Part shown: positions 1-9,700 of the stretch, in pieces | Layout: every line of letters begins with the position of its first letter | Numbering within the stretch: position 1 is the stretch's first letter | Assembly (NCBI GenBank): GCA_002307235.1 | Contig: DBTV01000029.1 | Coordinates: 106,206 to 136,932 of the forward strand | Origin: Acidobacteriaceae bacterium UBA1307 | Lineage (GTDB): Bacteria > Acidobacteriota > Terriglobia > Terriglobales > Acidobacteriaceae | DNA: 30,727 bases | Reading direction: 5' to 3' | Translations under genes and position numbers: made by a program | Notes under the pieces: model-generated | Seen by the model: the letters and a program-made list of their open reading frames with translations, nothing else | Told to the model about the DNA's origin: nothing | The model's database searches: none

Positions 1-2902
1 CGCCCTGCGCCATCTTGATCTGCAATTCGTCGGCGTTGACCAGATAGTTGGTGGTGACGCCGAAGCGGCCCGAGGCTACCTGCTTGACGGCCGAGCGGCG
101 CAGATCGCCGTTGGCGTCGCGCGTAAAGCGCTCTTCTTCTTCGCCGCCCTCGCCGGTGTTCGACATGCCGCCGATGCGGTTCATGGCGATGGCCAGCGTC
201 TCGTGCGCTTCCTTGCTGATGGAGCCGTAGCTCATGGCGCCGGTGGTGAAGCGCTTGACGATCTCCTTGGCCGGTTCCACCTCGTCGATGGAGATCGGAT
301 GCTCGGCATACTTGAGTTTGAGCAGGCCACGCAGCGTGCAGAGATGCTTGTTCTGGTCGTCGAGTTCGGCCGAATACTGCTGGAACTTGGCGTAGCTGTC
401 CTCGCGCACGGCCTGTTGCAGCAGGCTGATCGTGGTCGGGTTGATGAGGTGATACTCGCCGTCCTTGCGGAACTGGTACTGCCCGCCGACGACCAGCTCG
501 GTCTCGGCGTCGCTCAACGGCTGATAGGCGTGCCGGTGCTTGATCTGCGCCTCGCGCGCCAGCACGTCGAGCCCGATGCCTTCGATCCGCGAGGCTGTGC
601 CCGGGAAGTAGGTGTCGATCAGTTCCTTGTTCAGGCCGACGGCCTCAAAGATCTGTGCGCCGCGATAGCTCTGCAAGGTCGAGATGCCCATCTTCGAGAA
701 GGTCTTCAGCAGGCTCTTGTCGATGGCCTTGATGTAGTTGTGCTCGGCCTCTTCTTCGGTCAGCGCGGCGGGCAGCAGGTTGCGCCGCTTCAGATCGTGG
801 ATGGTTTCAATCGCGAGATACGGATTGACGGCGCTGGCACCGTAGCCGATCAGCAGGGCAAAGTGCATCACCTCGCGCGGCTCGCCGCTTTCAATGATGA
901 TGGCGACCTGCGTGCGGGTCTTTTCCTGGATGAGGCGATTGTGCACGGCGGCCATCGCCAGCAGGCTTGGGATCGGCGCATAGGTCGCGTCAACGCCGCG
1001 ATCCGAGAGAATCAGCAGAGAGTAGCCGGAGTGCACGGCGAGCGCGGCGCGGTTGCTCAGATCGTCGAGCGCGTGGCGCAGGCCCTTTTCGCCGTCCTCG
1101 GCGCGGAACAGCGCGGGCAGCGTGGTGGCCAGCAGGTCGCCCGAGGAGATGCGGCGCAGCTTTTCCAGATCCCGGTTCGACAGGATCGGCTGCATCATCT
1201 TGAGCGTGTGGCAGTTCTCCGGCGTCTCGGCCAGAATGTTGCGCTCGGTGCCGATGTAGCTGATCAGCGACATCACCATCTCTTCACGGATCGGGTCGAT
1301 CGGCGGATTGGTGACCTGCGCGAACAGCTGCTTGAAGTAGTGGAAGAGCGATTGCGGACGATCCGACAGGCAGGCCAGCGGCACGTCGGTGCCCATCGAA
1401 CCCAGCGGCTCCATGCCCTTGGCGGCCATCGGTCCAAGCAGAACCTTGAGGTCCTCTTCGCTATAGCCCGAGGCGCGCTGGCGACGCAGCAGCGTCTCCG
1501 GGTGCGAGGCGATCACCCGCGAAGGCTCCGGCAACTGCTCCATCGTGACTTGCTGCTCTTTGAGCCACTGGCCGTAGGGCTGGCGGCTGGTGAGCTGATG
1601 CTTGATCTCGTGGTCGGGGACGATGCGCTGCTCGACGGTGTCGACCAGGAACATGCGGCCCGGCTGCAGGCGGCCCTTTTTGCGAATGTCCTCGGCGGGA
1701 ATCTCGATGACGCCGGCCTCTGACGAAAGCACGACCAGATCGTCCTTGGTGACGACATAGCGGCCCGGACGCAGACCGTTGCGGTCGAGCGTGGCACCGA
1801 TGACGCGGCCGTCGGTAAAGGTGATGGCGGAAGGCCCGTCCCAGGGCTCCATCAGCGAGGCGTGGTACTCGTAGAAGGCGCGCTTTTCCTCACTCATGTC
1901 CGGATTGCCGGCCCAGGCCTCGGGGATCAGCATGGCCATGACGTGCGGCAGCGAGCGGCCCGACTGGTGCAGAAACTCCACGGCGTTGTCGAGCGAAGAG
2001 GAGTCGGATCCCTCGGGCACGATCACCGGGAACAGATCCTTGATCTTGTCGCCGAAGGCCGGGCTGTCGAAGACCGACTGGCGCGCGCCCATCCAGTTCA
2101 CGTTGCCGCGGATGGTGTTGATCTCGCCGTTGTGGGCGATGTAGCGATAGGGGTGTGCCAGCTTCCAGCTCGGGAAGGTGTTCGTCGAAAAACGCTGGTG
2201 CACGAGGCTCAGGGCGCTGGTGACCAGCGGATTGGCCAGCTCGAAATAAAACTTCTCGATCTGGGGAGCGAGCATCAGGCCTTTGTAGATAATGGTTCGA
2301 CACGAAAAGGAGGGAACAAAGAAGGTCTCCTTGTCCTCGATTTCGCTGGCCGCGATCTCGTTTTCCGTGCGGCGGCGGATGATGTAGAGAAGCCGCTCGA
2401 AGCTCTCCTCGTCGAGGCCCTCGGGCCGACGCACGAAGAACTGCTCAATATAAGGTTGCGATGCGCGGGCCTCGCGGCCGATGGCGTCGCCGTTGACCGG
2501 CGTATCGCGCCAGCCGATGACGGTCGCGCCCTCTTCGTTGGCGATGCGCTCGAAGATGCCCTCGCACTGCAGTCGGTTATGCTTTTCCACCGGCAGAAAG
2601 CACATGGCCACGCCGTAGGCTCCCGCCTCGGGCAACTGCAAGCCAAGCTCGCCGCATTCGCGCGCGAAAAACGCGTGCGGAATCTGAATCAGAATGCCGG
2701 CGCCGTCGCCGGTCTCCGGGTCGCATCCGGCAGCGCCGCGATGCGTCAGATTGATCAGAACCTCAAGACCCTTGCGAATGATCTCATGACTCTTTTCGCC
2801 GCGAATATGGGCGACGAATCCCACGCCGCAAGCATCGTGTTCGTTGCTGGGATGATAAAGTCCCTGCGGCTTCGGTGTGCATAGACGACTGAATGTATCC
2901 AT
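1..2902 (-). CDS. gltB: Glutamate synthase (NADPH-type) large subunit, 3' part outside window
   Basis: This is the large subunit of glutamate synthase, which makes two glutamates from glutamine and 2-oxoglutarate in the cytoplasm. About 967 of some 1,500 residues are present and the frame stays open to base 1. The start ATG (2902-2900) follows an AAGG ribosome site. Near the N-terminus the motif NEHDACGVGF carries Cys25, the expected nucleophile of the class II glutamine amidotransferase domain after removal of a propeptide. HRGAAGCDPETGDGAG and the HNGEINTIRGN motif follow. The last part (SYGSISKEAHETLAIAMNRI, then DELQIKMAQG at the window edge) is the start of the FMN/2-oxoglutarate synthase domain. 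The 3Fe-4S cysteines and the C-terminal beta-helix domain lie outside. gltD would be expected further left but is not visible. The gene is divergent from yebC. Identification is secure. Confidence 0.97.
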   Translation of the reverse strand, partial: MDTFSRLCTPKPQGLYHPSNEHDACGVGFVAHIRGEKSHEIIRKGLEVLINLTHRGAAGCDPETGDGAGILIQIPHAFFARECGELGLQLPEAGAYGVAMCFLPVEKHNRLQCEGIFERIANEEGATVIGWRDTPVNGDAIGREARASQPYIEQFFVRRPEGLDEESFERLLYIIRRRTENEIAASEIEDKETFFVPSFSCRTIIYKGLMLAPQIEKFYFELANPLVTSALSLVHQRFSTNTFPSWKLAHPYRYIAHNGEINTIRGNVNWMGARQSVFDSPAFGDKIKDLFPVIVPEGSDSSSLDNAVEFLHQSGRSLPHVMAMLIPEAWAGNPDMSEEKRAFYEYHASLMEPWDGPSAITFTDGRVIGATLDRNGLRPGRYVVTKDDLVVLSSEAGVIEIPAEDIRKKGRLQPGRMFLVDTVEQRIVPDHEIKHQLTSRQPYGQWLKEQQVTMEQLPEPSRVIASHPETLLRRQRASGYSEEDLKVLLGPMAAKGMEPLGSMGTDVPLACLSDRPQSLFHYFKQLFAQVTNPPIDPIREEMVMSLISYIGTERNILAETPENCHTLKMMQPILSNRDLEKLRRISSGDLLATTLPALFRAEDGEKGLRHALDDLSNRAALAVHSGYSLLILSDRGVDATYAPIPSLLAMAAVHNRLIQEKTRTQVAIIIESGEPREVMHFALLIGYGASAVNPYLAIETIHDLKRRNLLPAALTEEEAEHNYIKAIDKSLLKTFSKMGISTLQSYRGAQIFEAVGLNKELIDTYFPGTASRIEGIGLDVLAREAQIKHRHAYQPLSDAETELVVGGQYQFRKDGEYHLINPTTISLLQQAVREDSYAKFQQYSAELDDQNKHLCTLRGLLKLKYAEHPISIDEVEPAKEIVKRFTTGAMSYGSISKEAHETLAIAMNRIGGMSNTGEGGEEEERFTRDANGDLRRSAVKQVASGRFGVTTNYLVNADELQIKMAQG

Positions 2903-3061
2903 GGGCAGCCTTTTCAAAGAAATTCTTTGTGCTTGTAGTGCGCCTGCGTGTCGGGGGAATACACGCCCACATACGGTTTCCCTGAGGAGAACCGCTACGT
3001 CTTTCGTACGACAGTAGTTTTCTTGGAACAGCTCCGGCCGCATCCAGAGGTGTATCCCATT

Positions 3062-3092
3062 ACTATAGCGAAAAAATCCAGCCTGTGTTCAA
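3062..3092 (-). promoter_or_regulatory. Candidate gltB promoter
   Basis: Read leftward, a TTGAAC box (3092-3087) is followed after 19 bases by TATAGT (3067-3062). It would give gltB a leader of about 150 bases. The spacing is long, so this is only a candidate. Confidence 0.35.
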
Positions 3093-3163
3093 AATCCTTT
3101 CACCGGATGGAATCCTCGGCGGGGGGGCCGGTTTCCCACCGGGGATTCTGGCATTGTGTCGGG

Positions 3164-3193
3164 TATTTCCAGCCGCCCCGCGAATGTTATACT
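3164..3193 (+). promoter_or_regulatory. Candidate yebC promoter (-10 box)
   Basis: TATACT at 3188-3193 is a good -10 box about 53 bases before the yebC start. Only a weak -35 (TATTTC, 3164-3169) lies upstream. The rest of the 344-base gltB/yebC intergenic region holds a small CCGGT/ACCGG hairpin near 3128-3143 and nothing else I can name. Confidence 0.35.
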
Positions 3194-3246
3194 TACCACG
3201 CAGGTGCGAGCCAGCGCCGATACTTCTCTATCACGTCGAGGTTTCC

Positions 3247-3987
3247 ATGTCCGGCCATTCCAAATGGGCCACCACGAAGCACAAAAAGTTCGCGCTTGAT
3301 GCCAAGCGCGGAAAGATCTTCACTCGCCTTATCAAGGAAATTTCGGTTGCTGCCCGCAATGGCGGCGATCCGGATAGCAACGCCCGGTTGCGTACCGCGA
3401 TTCTTGCCGCCAAGGCCGAGAATATGCCGGCAGACAACATCAAGCGCGCCATTCAGCGCGGCACCGGCGAACTTGAAGGCGTCAACTATGAAGAGATCAC
3501 CTTCGAGGGCTACGGCCCGGGCGGCGTCGCCCTTATTGTCGAAGCGTTGACCGATAACCGCAATCGCGCCGTCAGCGAGATTCGCCACGCCTTTTCGAAG
3601 AACGGTGGCAGCCTCGGTGAGTCCGGCTCGGTCCGCTTCATGTTCTCGAAAAAGGGTGTCATCACCGTCGAGAAGGAAGCCGCCGGCGAAGACCAGCTGA
3701 TGAGCGTGGTGCTTGAAAACGGCGGCGACGATATCGCCGACGAGGGCGAAATCTGGGAAGTCACCACCGAGCCCTCGGCCTACGAGACGGTGCTTGAGGC
3801 GATCAAGGCCGCTGGCATTGCCGTTGCGGCCAGCGAGGTCACCATGGTGGCTTCGACCTACACCAAGCTCGAAGGCGGACCGGCAGCGCAGATGATTCGC
3901 CTGCTCGACGCGCTCGAAGATTCGGACGACGTGCAGAATGTCTACTCCAACTTCGAAACCGACGAGGATGAATCCGAATCCGAGTAG
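3247..3987 (+). CDS. yebC: YebC/PmpR-family DNA-binding regulatory protein
   Basis: The product is a 246-residue cytoplasmic protein of the YebC/PmpR (TACO1) family. Members have been described as transcriptional regulators, and more recent work ties them to translation of difficult sequences. The N-terminus MSGHSKWATTKHKK is the family signature. It is followed by the conserved stretch with ENMPADNIKRAIQRGTGE, then YEGYGPGG-like (FEGYGPGGVALIVEALTDN), and an acidic C-terminus. The length is that of the family. The ATG at 3247 was chosen because it starts the signature and has a GAGG ribosome site just upstream; the open frame extends 54 codons further but without support. A hairpin terminator follows at 4006-4037. 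ruvC, often next to yebC in other bacteria, is not here. Confidence 0.97.
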   Translation: MSGHSKWATTKHKKFALDAKRGKIFTRLIKEISVAARNGGDPDSNARLRTAILAAKAENMPADNIKRAIQRGTGELEGVNYEEITFEGYGPGGVALIVEALTDNRNRAVSEIRHAFSKNGGSLGESGSVRFMFSKKGVITVEKEAAGEDQLMSVVLENGGDDIADEGEIWEVTTEPSAYETVLEAIKAAGIAVAASEVTMVASTYTKLEGGPAAQMIRLLDALEDSDDVQNVYSNFETDEDESESE

Positions 3988-4005
3988 CCGGCGGAGAGTC
4001 AAATG

Positions 4006-4037
4006 AAAAAGGCCGCCCATTGTGGCGGTCTTTTTTT
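4006..4037 (+). terminator. Rho-independent terminator after yebC
   Basis: The stem GGCCGCC/GGCGGTC (one G-U pair, loop of about six bases) is flanked by an A-run and followed by seven T. It ends only 25 bases before the ATG of the next gene. Confidence 0.85.
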
Positions 4038-4062
4038 GGGGTATTGCAAGGGGGGAGCAGGA

Positions 4063-4782
4063 ATGAAACATACTTCGATAGCAGGTCTTGTTTGCGGTTT
4101 GATGCTGACGGCGGGCCTTGTCGCCGCGCAGACCCCGGCGGCGGAAACCAACCCGGTGGCGCATGCACGCGCGGCGCGCGGTTGGGAGTACGGTCCCTTT
4201 GTTGCCTATGGCAACGGCGTTGGCGACCGTGAGGATTTTAAATTTTTGATGGGCGGCGTGCAGGCCGGCAAAACCCTGACGCCCGTCGTCAAGGCCGGCC
4301 CCCTGAGCGGCCAGTTTGAACTCGGTGCCAACATCATGCCGCTCTGGCAGGCCTATACGCCGGCCGCGCACACGGTCAAGGAGAGCTGCACCGTCAACGG
4401 CGTCAAGAGCTCCTGCACGGTGCCGACCAGTGGTGGAACCTATCGCGGTGTCAGCCTGACGCCAGTCATCTTCCGCTGGAATTTTGTGACGCGTTCGCGC
4501 CGCATCCAGCCCTGGTTTCAGGCCGCCGGTGGACTGATCTACACCACGCACCAGTTTCCGCCGAACTACCTGAGCAACCCCGCGCTGGGGCTCGATGGCA
4601 GCACCTCGGTCTGGAATTTTTCGCCGCAGGGTGGCCTCGGTCTGCATTACTTCACGCGCGCCAACCGGTCGATTGATTTCGGCGTCAACGCCGTGCACAT
4701 CTCCTCGGCCTCCATCGGCGACAAGAACCCCGGTGTGAACGCCAGCATGCAGTTCCAGGTGGGTTACACCTTTTGGAAGTAG
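4063..4782 (+). CDS. PagL-like acyloxyacyl hydrolase (lipid A 3-O-deacylase family), outer membrane
   Basis: A 239-residue exported protein starts with a signal peptide (about residues 1-22, ending AGLVAAQ) and continues as an aromatic-rich beta-barrel ending in VGYTFWK, a terminal aromatic typical of outer-membrane proteins. PagL enzymes remove the 3-O acyl chain of lipid A. The family motif is seen as VHISSASIGDKNPGVN. His212 and Ser214 match the catalytic His and Ser of PagL, and the following NPG matches the NDG/NPG turn that holds the oxyanion Asn. The residue equivalent to catalytic Glu140 of Pseudomonas PagL is Asn226, and the Asn after the Ser is Ser215. The start at 4063 has a GGGGAG ribosome site 7 bases upstream; an earlier in-frame ATG at 4003 lies in the terminator. 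It ends 6 bases before ftcD, so the two are probably co-transcribed. Family placement is likely; activity is not certain. Confidence 0.8.
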   Translation: MKHTSIAGLVCGLMLTAGLVAAQTPAAETNPVAHARAARGWEYGPFVAYGNGVGDREDFKFLMGGVQAGKTLTPVVKAGPLSGQFELGANIMPLWQAYTPAAHTVKESCTVNGVKSSCTVPTSGGTYRGVSLTPVIFRWNFVTRSRRIQPWFQAAGGLIYTTHQFPPNYLSNPALGLDGSTSVWNFSPQGGLGLHYFTRANRSIDFGVNAVHISSASIGDKNPGVNASMQFQVGYTFWK

Positions 4783-4788
4783 ATTGAT

Positions 4789-5703
4789 ATGACTGAGCCA
4801 ATCGTAGAGTGCGTTCCGAATTTTTCGGAGGGTCTGGACGAGAAGCGTGTGCGTGCCATCGTTGCCGCCATGCGCGTGGATGGCGTGCGGCTGCTCGACT
4901 GGTCAATGGACTCCGATCATAATCGCTCGGTGGTGACCGTCGCCGGGCCGCCTGCCGCCGTGGTCGAGTCGGCGGTGCGCGCCGCGGGCAAGGCCGCCGA
5001 ACTGATCGATCTGACCCGGCAAAAGGGCGAGCACCCGCGCGTGGGCGCCGCCGACGTGATACCCTTCGTTCCGGTCGCGGGCATCAAGCTGGAGCAATGC
5101 GCTCTGCTGGCGCGTCAGGCAGGGCTTGAAATCTGGCGTCGGTACGGCATTCCCGTCTATTTTTATGAAGCGGCCGCCTCGCGGCCGGATCGTGCCAAGC
5201 TCGAGGATGTGCGCCACGGCCAGTTCGAGGGTCTACGCGAGGCCGTGCGCAAGGATGCTTCGCGGCGGCCCGACGTTGGCGGCCCCGATCTGCATCCGAC
5301 CGCCGGAGCCAGCATCGTTGGCGCGCGCAAGTTTCTGATTGCCTACAACATTTATTTTGACTCGACCGATCTGACAGCAGTCCGCGCCATCGCCAAAGAG
5401 GTTCGCGCCTCTTCTGGTGGGCTTAAAGGTGTGAAGGCATTGGGCTTAATGGCCCATGGGCGCGCGCAGCTTTCGATGAACATCACCGACTTCGAACTGA
5501 CGCCGATTCCGGTTCTCTATGACCGGATCAGTGCGCTGGCCACCCGGTCTGGACTCAAACTGGCCGAGGGCGAACTGATTGGGCTGATTCCTGAAGCGGC
5601 CTGTGAGCGTCAGAGCGAGTGGATGCGTCAATTACATGGATTCGAGGCCGCGGCCCGGATTCTCGAGCAGCGTCTCGAGGCTCCGCTGGTTTGGCCGGAG
5701 TAG
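4789..5703 (+). CDS. ftcD: Glutamate formimidoyltransferase
   Basis: The 304-residue cytoplasmic enzyme transfers the formimino group of N-formimino-L-glutamate to tetrahydrofolate, a late step of histidine degradation. The N-terminus IVECVPNFSEG is the family hallmark. GEHPRVGAADVIPFVPV carries His82, at the same position as the catalytic His82 of the pig enzyme. The stretch LHPTAGASIVGARKFLIAYNI is also diagnostic. Only the transferase part is present; the cyclodeaminase domain fused to it in animals is absent, as in many bacteria. The ATG at 4789 follows GGAAG in the tail of the pagL-like gene. No other hut gene is nearby, so this gene may serve folate one-carbon supply or a scattered histidine pathway (inference). 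Confidence 0.93.
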   Translation: MTEPIVECVPNFSEGLDEKRVRAIVAAMRVDGVRLLDWSMDSDHNRSVVTVAGPPAAVVESAVRAAGKAAELIDLTRQKGEHPRVGAADVIPFVPVAGIKLEQCALLARQAGLEIWRRYGIPVYFYEAAASRPDRAKLEDVRHGQFEGLREAVRKDASRRPDVGGPDLHPTAGASIVGARKFLIAYNIYFDSTDLTAVRAIAKEVRASSGGLKGVKALGLMAHGRAQLSMNITDFELTPIPVLYDRISALATRSGLKLAEGELIGLIPEAACERQSEWMRQLHGFEAAARILEQRLEAPLVWPE

Positions 5704-5740
5704 AAATCTGTTGGGTAGGGCGGACCTACCGGAGGATGAA

Positions 5741-6697
5741 TTGTTCAAATCTTTGATGAAGTTTTCCCTGGCAGCGTTGCCGCTTGCGGCCGCTACATTG
5801 GCCTCGGCCGGTCAGTTGTCGACGGATGCACGCAGTGCGATTCCCCGCGAGGTGCAGCAGTTGGTGGTCATCGACTACCGCGCCATGCAGAACTCGCGCA
5901 TCGCCATGCAATTGCGCGATCATCTGATGCCTCCGGATCTGCGCCAGTTCGATGAGGCTCTGCGCAAGTCGGGCATGAACGAGAATCACGATGTGGAGCA
6001 GTTGGCCTTTGCCCTTTTCCGTCCCCAGGCCAACAACAGCGAAGATCTGCTGACGGTCGGCATTGCCCAAGGGCAGTTCTCGATGGACGAGATCATCGGC
6101 AACATCCGCAAGCAGCATCTGAAGCCGACCTTGCTGCGCGGCAACAAAATTTATCCGATGACGCGCGCCGGCATGGTGCTCTGCTTTGTCGATCCTTCGA
6201 CGATGGTCTTCGGCCTGAAGGAAGCAGTCGTCAAGGCGCTCGATGCGCGCGACGGCGTTTCAGCCAACATCATGCGCAACAGCTCCATGATGGATGCGAT
6301 GCGCAGCGTTGATTCCGAGCCGCTGTGGAGCATTCTCGACAACAAGGGCACGCAGATCGTGATGAAGTCGGTGCTCGGCGAGGCCGGTTCGGTGGCCGAC
6401 TACAGCGCGGTGCGCAAACGGCTCGAGGCCTCCTGGTATTCGATGAACTTCCAGCACGGCGTCAAGTTCGATCTGACCATTGTGACCGGCGATACGATTG
6501 CTGCCGCCACGGTCTCCTCGCTGCTTTCGGCGGCCATGCTGGTGCGCAAGATGAGCGGCTCCGAGGCGGAGAAAGAGGCGCTCGAAGCCACGACCGTCAG
6601 CTCGAACTCGGGCAAGTTGCTGGTGCATTTCGCCGCCAACGATTCGAAGTTCGGCAGTTTACTGCAGTCGTCGCTGTTTAAAAACGTCGTCCGCTAA
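5741..6697 (+). CDS. Exported protein of unknown function
   Basis: I do not recognise a named family. The product is about 318 residues and starts with a clear signal peptide (MFKSLMKFSLAALPLAAATLASAG; cleavage likely after ASAG), followed by a soluble region with the stretch IPREVQQLVVIDYRAMQNS. Similar proteins seem familiar from other acidobacteria as uncharacterised exported proteins, but that is recollection. I prefer the TTG start at 5741 because a perfect GGAGG (5731-5735) sits 5 bases upstream; the ATG at 5756 would put that site 20 bases away. The gene begins 37 bases after ftcD and probably shares its transcript. A strong terminator follows at 6716-6750. There are no membrane segments beyond the signal peptide and no obvious catalytic motif. 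Confidence 0.8.
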   Translation: MFKSLMKFSLAALPLAAATLASAGQLSTDARSAIPREVQQLVVIDYRAMQNSRIAMQLRDHLMPPDLRQFDEALRKSGMNENHDVEQLAFALFRPQANNSEDLLTVGIAQGQFSMDEIIGNIRKQHLKPTLLRGNKIYPMTRAGMVLCFVDPSTMVFGLKEAVVKALDARDGVSANIMRNSSMMDAMRSVDSEPLWSILDNKGTQIVMKSVLGEAGSVADYSAVRKRLEASWYSMNFQHGVKFDLTIVTGDTIAAATVSSLLSAAMLVRKMSGSEAEKEALEATTVSSNSGKLLVHFAANDSKFGSLLQSSLFKNVVR

Positions 6698-6715
6698 ATT
6701 CGTTTCGGACACAAG

Positions 6716-6754
6716 AAAGCGGCCTGCCGGAGTTTCCGGCAGGCCGCTTTTGTT
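6716..6754. terminator. Bidirectional rho-independent terminator
   Basis: A perfect 15-bp stem (6716-6730 with 6736-6750, loop AGTTT) rich in GC, with T-rich sequence on both outer sides. It lies between two convergent genes and probably serves both. Confidence 0.9.
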
Positions 6755-6774
6755 TGGGTCTCGCGAGCCGAGAG

Positions 6775-9700
6775 TTAGAAAGTGAACCGGGCGCCGAACT
6801 CGCCCACGAAGGCCTTCGCGGTCGAGCTGCTGGTCGGGTTCATGAAGCCAGAAGCCTTGCCAAAGTTCGACGAGGTGATGGTTTCGGTGAAGTTGTTGCC
6901 GTAGTTGGCGCGGTTGGTCAGGTTGAAGCCCTGAAAGTTCAACTGCAGATTCTTGCCGCGGAACTTCAGGTTCTTGCTGAGGCGGGCGTCCAGTTCAAAG
7001 TAATCCTGGCCGCGCAATTTGTTATAGGAGACGATGTGGCAGTTGCCGGCATCGAGGCAGGCGCGGGCAGTCAGGCCCGGGTCGTCCGAGTTGGCGTCGT
7101 CTTCAAAGTAGCTGGCGTAGTAGGTGTAGTTGGTCGGGTCGGAGTTGGGCACGATGACCGGACGCGAGTAGCCCGAGCCGAGGCCCAGCACATCCACGCC
7201 GGAGTTCATGTCATACGGACGGCCGGTACCGAACTGAAGAATCGGCGAGGCTTCCAGACCGAAGGGCAGCTTGGCGATGCCGCTGACGGTGATGTGGTGC
7301 AGCTCATCGTAGGGGGTCGGACCGAAGTCCCACGAGGCCAGCGGATGACGCGGGTCATGCGGGTAGTTGTGGTAGCTGGAACCATTCGACGGGTTGCCGC
7401 CGGAGTTGATCGCATAGCCGACCGCGCGGGAGAGCGTGTAGTTGGCCGTCAGGCTGAAATGACGATCAAGCTGATGACGAAGGCTCAGGTTCATGCCGTC
7501 GTAACGGGTGCGGCCAATGGCCTCGTTGTTCATGGTGCGGCCCAGCACGCAGTAGTCGGTGCCGCCGCAGTTGGCGTTGGCGTAGGTGGTGAAGGCTGAG
7601 CTCATCACGCGATTGCCAGAGGTGGGGTCGATGTAGTTGATGTTGACGTCGACATTCGAGTGCAGGCCCAGGGTGTGGGTATATTCCGCCTCGAAAACCC
7701 AACTCGGCGCAAGTGCCCATTGGTAGCCAATGTTGAACTCTTCCGAGTAGGGGTTGCGATAGTGCGGGTCCATAGTGCGGCCTGTCGCGCCACTCGACAA
7801 ATTGCCTGTCGCAGCCGAAACGCCTGCGGTGACCGTGGCCACGTTCGCAACCGAATAGGCAAAATCGCTCAGAGGAATATTCAGGCCGGGAACTGTCTCC
7901 TTGGCATTGGAGATTGAAAGGGCGCCCTGGTAGACGGTTTTGTTGGCCTGCTGCTCCATCCAGAGAGGAATGTTCTGGAAGACATTGCCGTAGTAGAGAC
8001 CGAAGCCTCCGCGGAGGACATGCTTGCCGACGCCGGTCAGGTCGTAGCTGAAGCCTACGCGCGGGCTGAAGTCCTTGTTATCGTCGTGCGGTGTTACGCC
8101 GTAGCTGCTGCCCATACCCTTCAATTCCATGAAGGTGCGACTGTTGACCAGGGCGCTGCCGCCGATCAGGTTCACATCCTTGTCCCAGCGCAGGCCGAGG
8201 TTCACGGTCAGGCGCTTGGTTGCCTTCCAGTCGTCCTGAAAGTAGAGGCCGATCTGCTTGGTGCCGCCGGGGACATTGGTCGCCGGATCGCCATTGGACA
8301 GTGACATGCCGGTGACCAGGCCGGGGGTGCTGAAGCCAAGTGGCATGGCCAGAATGGTGGTTGGATCCTGCTTTCCGTAATCGATTTCGAGCGTGGAGTT
8401 GGCTTTGAAGTAGCCACCGAGACCCGGCTCCCAAATGTAGTCGACGCCAAAGTTCAGCGTGTGTTTGTTGATGGTCTTGGTGATGTCGTCCTTGAACTGC
8501 CACTTGCGCTGGAACGACTGCTGGGAGACGTTGGCGCTCTGACCAACCCACTCGCTGCTGGCGAAGGTGATCAGCGGCGCCGCGTTGTTGTCGGTCGTGA
8601 TCAGGTTGTTCCAGTACTGCGCGCCAAAGGTCAGAGTATTCAGCAGCGTATTGGAGAAGGCCGAGTTCAGCGTCAGGTTGGCGATGTTCATGTGGTTCTG
8701 CGTGTAGTTGCCCACGCTCAAGTCGCCGAGTGAATCTTCCTGATCGTTGATGCTGTTGTTGCTCTGCTGCGAGATGCTCAGATATGCCGTGTGCTTGTTG
8801 TTGATCTTGTAATCAAGACGGCCGTTGTAGCGGTTTTCGTAGAAGGGGGTCGGGACGGTGGAAGAGGCTACGGTGCCGAACAGTCCGGCCTTCTGCAGGG
8901 CGGCCAACTCGGTGTAGGCCTTGCCCGACTCGGAGATCGAAGTCTTCTCGCGCTGACGCTCGTAAGCGAAGAAGCCGAAGAACTTGTCCCGAAGGATGGG
9001 GGCGCCGACCGATCCACCGAAGAACTGACGGCTATAGGGCGGGTTGCTCTTGGTGCCGTCGGGGCTGGCCTGATTGGCGTTGAACTGTTGCTCGCGGAAG
9101 TAGCTGAAGGCCGAACCGTGAATCTGGTTCCCGCCCTGCTTGGTGATCATGTTGATTGCTGCGCCCTCGGAACGGCCGTTGGCTGCCGAAAAACGCTGCG
9201 TGCTGATAATAAACTCCTGCACGCCTTCGAGCGGAAGCTGCATCACCGTGCCGCCGACGGAGTTGTCCTTGTTGTCGACGCCGTTGATGGTCACGTTGAC
9301 CTCGCGGCCGATGTTGCCGTTGACCGACAGAACCGCCGAACGGTTCTTGGTCGGGTCAAAGGAGTCGGCCATCTTGACGCCCGGCGCCAGATAGGCAAGG
9401 TTGGCCGCGTCACGGCCGATCAGAGGCATATCTTCGACCTGCGACGGGGTGATCTCCTGGCTGACGCTGGTCTTGGTTACATCCAGCAGCACGCTGTCGG
9501 CCGAGACCTCGACGGTCTCATCGACCGAGCCCGGCTTGAGCACGTAGTTGATGGTCAGGGCCTGGCCGACAAGAAGCTCGGTCTTGCTGCTGCCAGAGTT
9601 GAAGCCGGTCTTGGTGACCTTGACGGCATAGTGTCCCGGGGTCAGCCCTTCCAGCGCAAAGGTGCCTGATGCGCCGGTGATCGTGGTACGTGTAATGCCT

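Noticed and set aside
203..1723. 506-codon open frame on the + strand
   Set aside because: It lies antisense to gltB, has no signal of coding by composition or motif, and is a GC-driven shadow.
3193..4698. 501-codon open frame on the - strand
   Set aside because: It crosses yebC, the terminator and the pagL-like gene in antisense; all of those have strong independent support.
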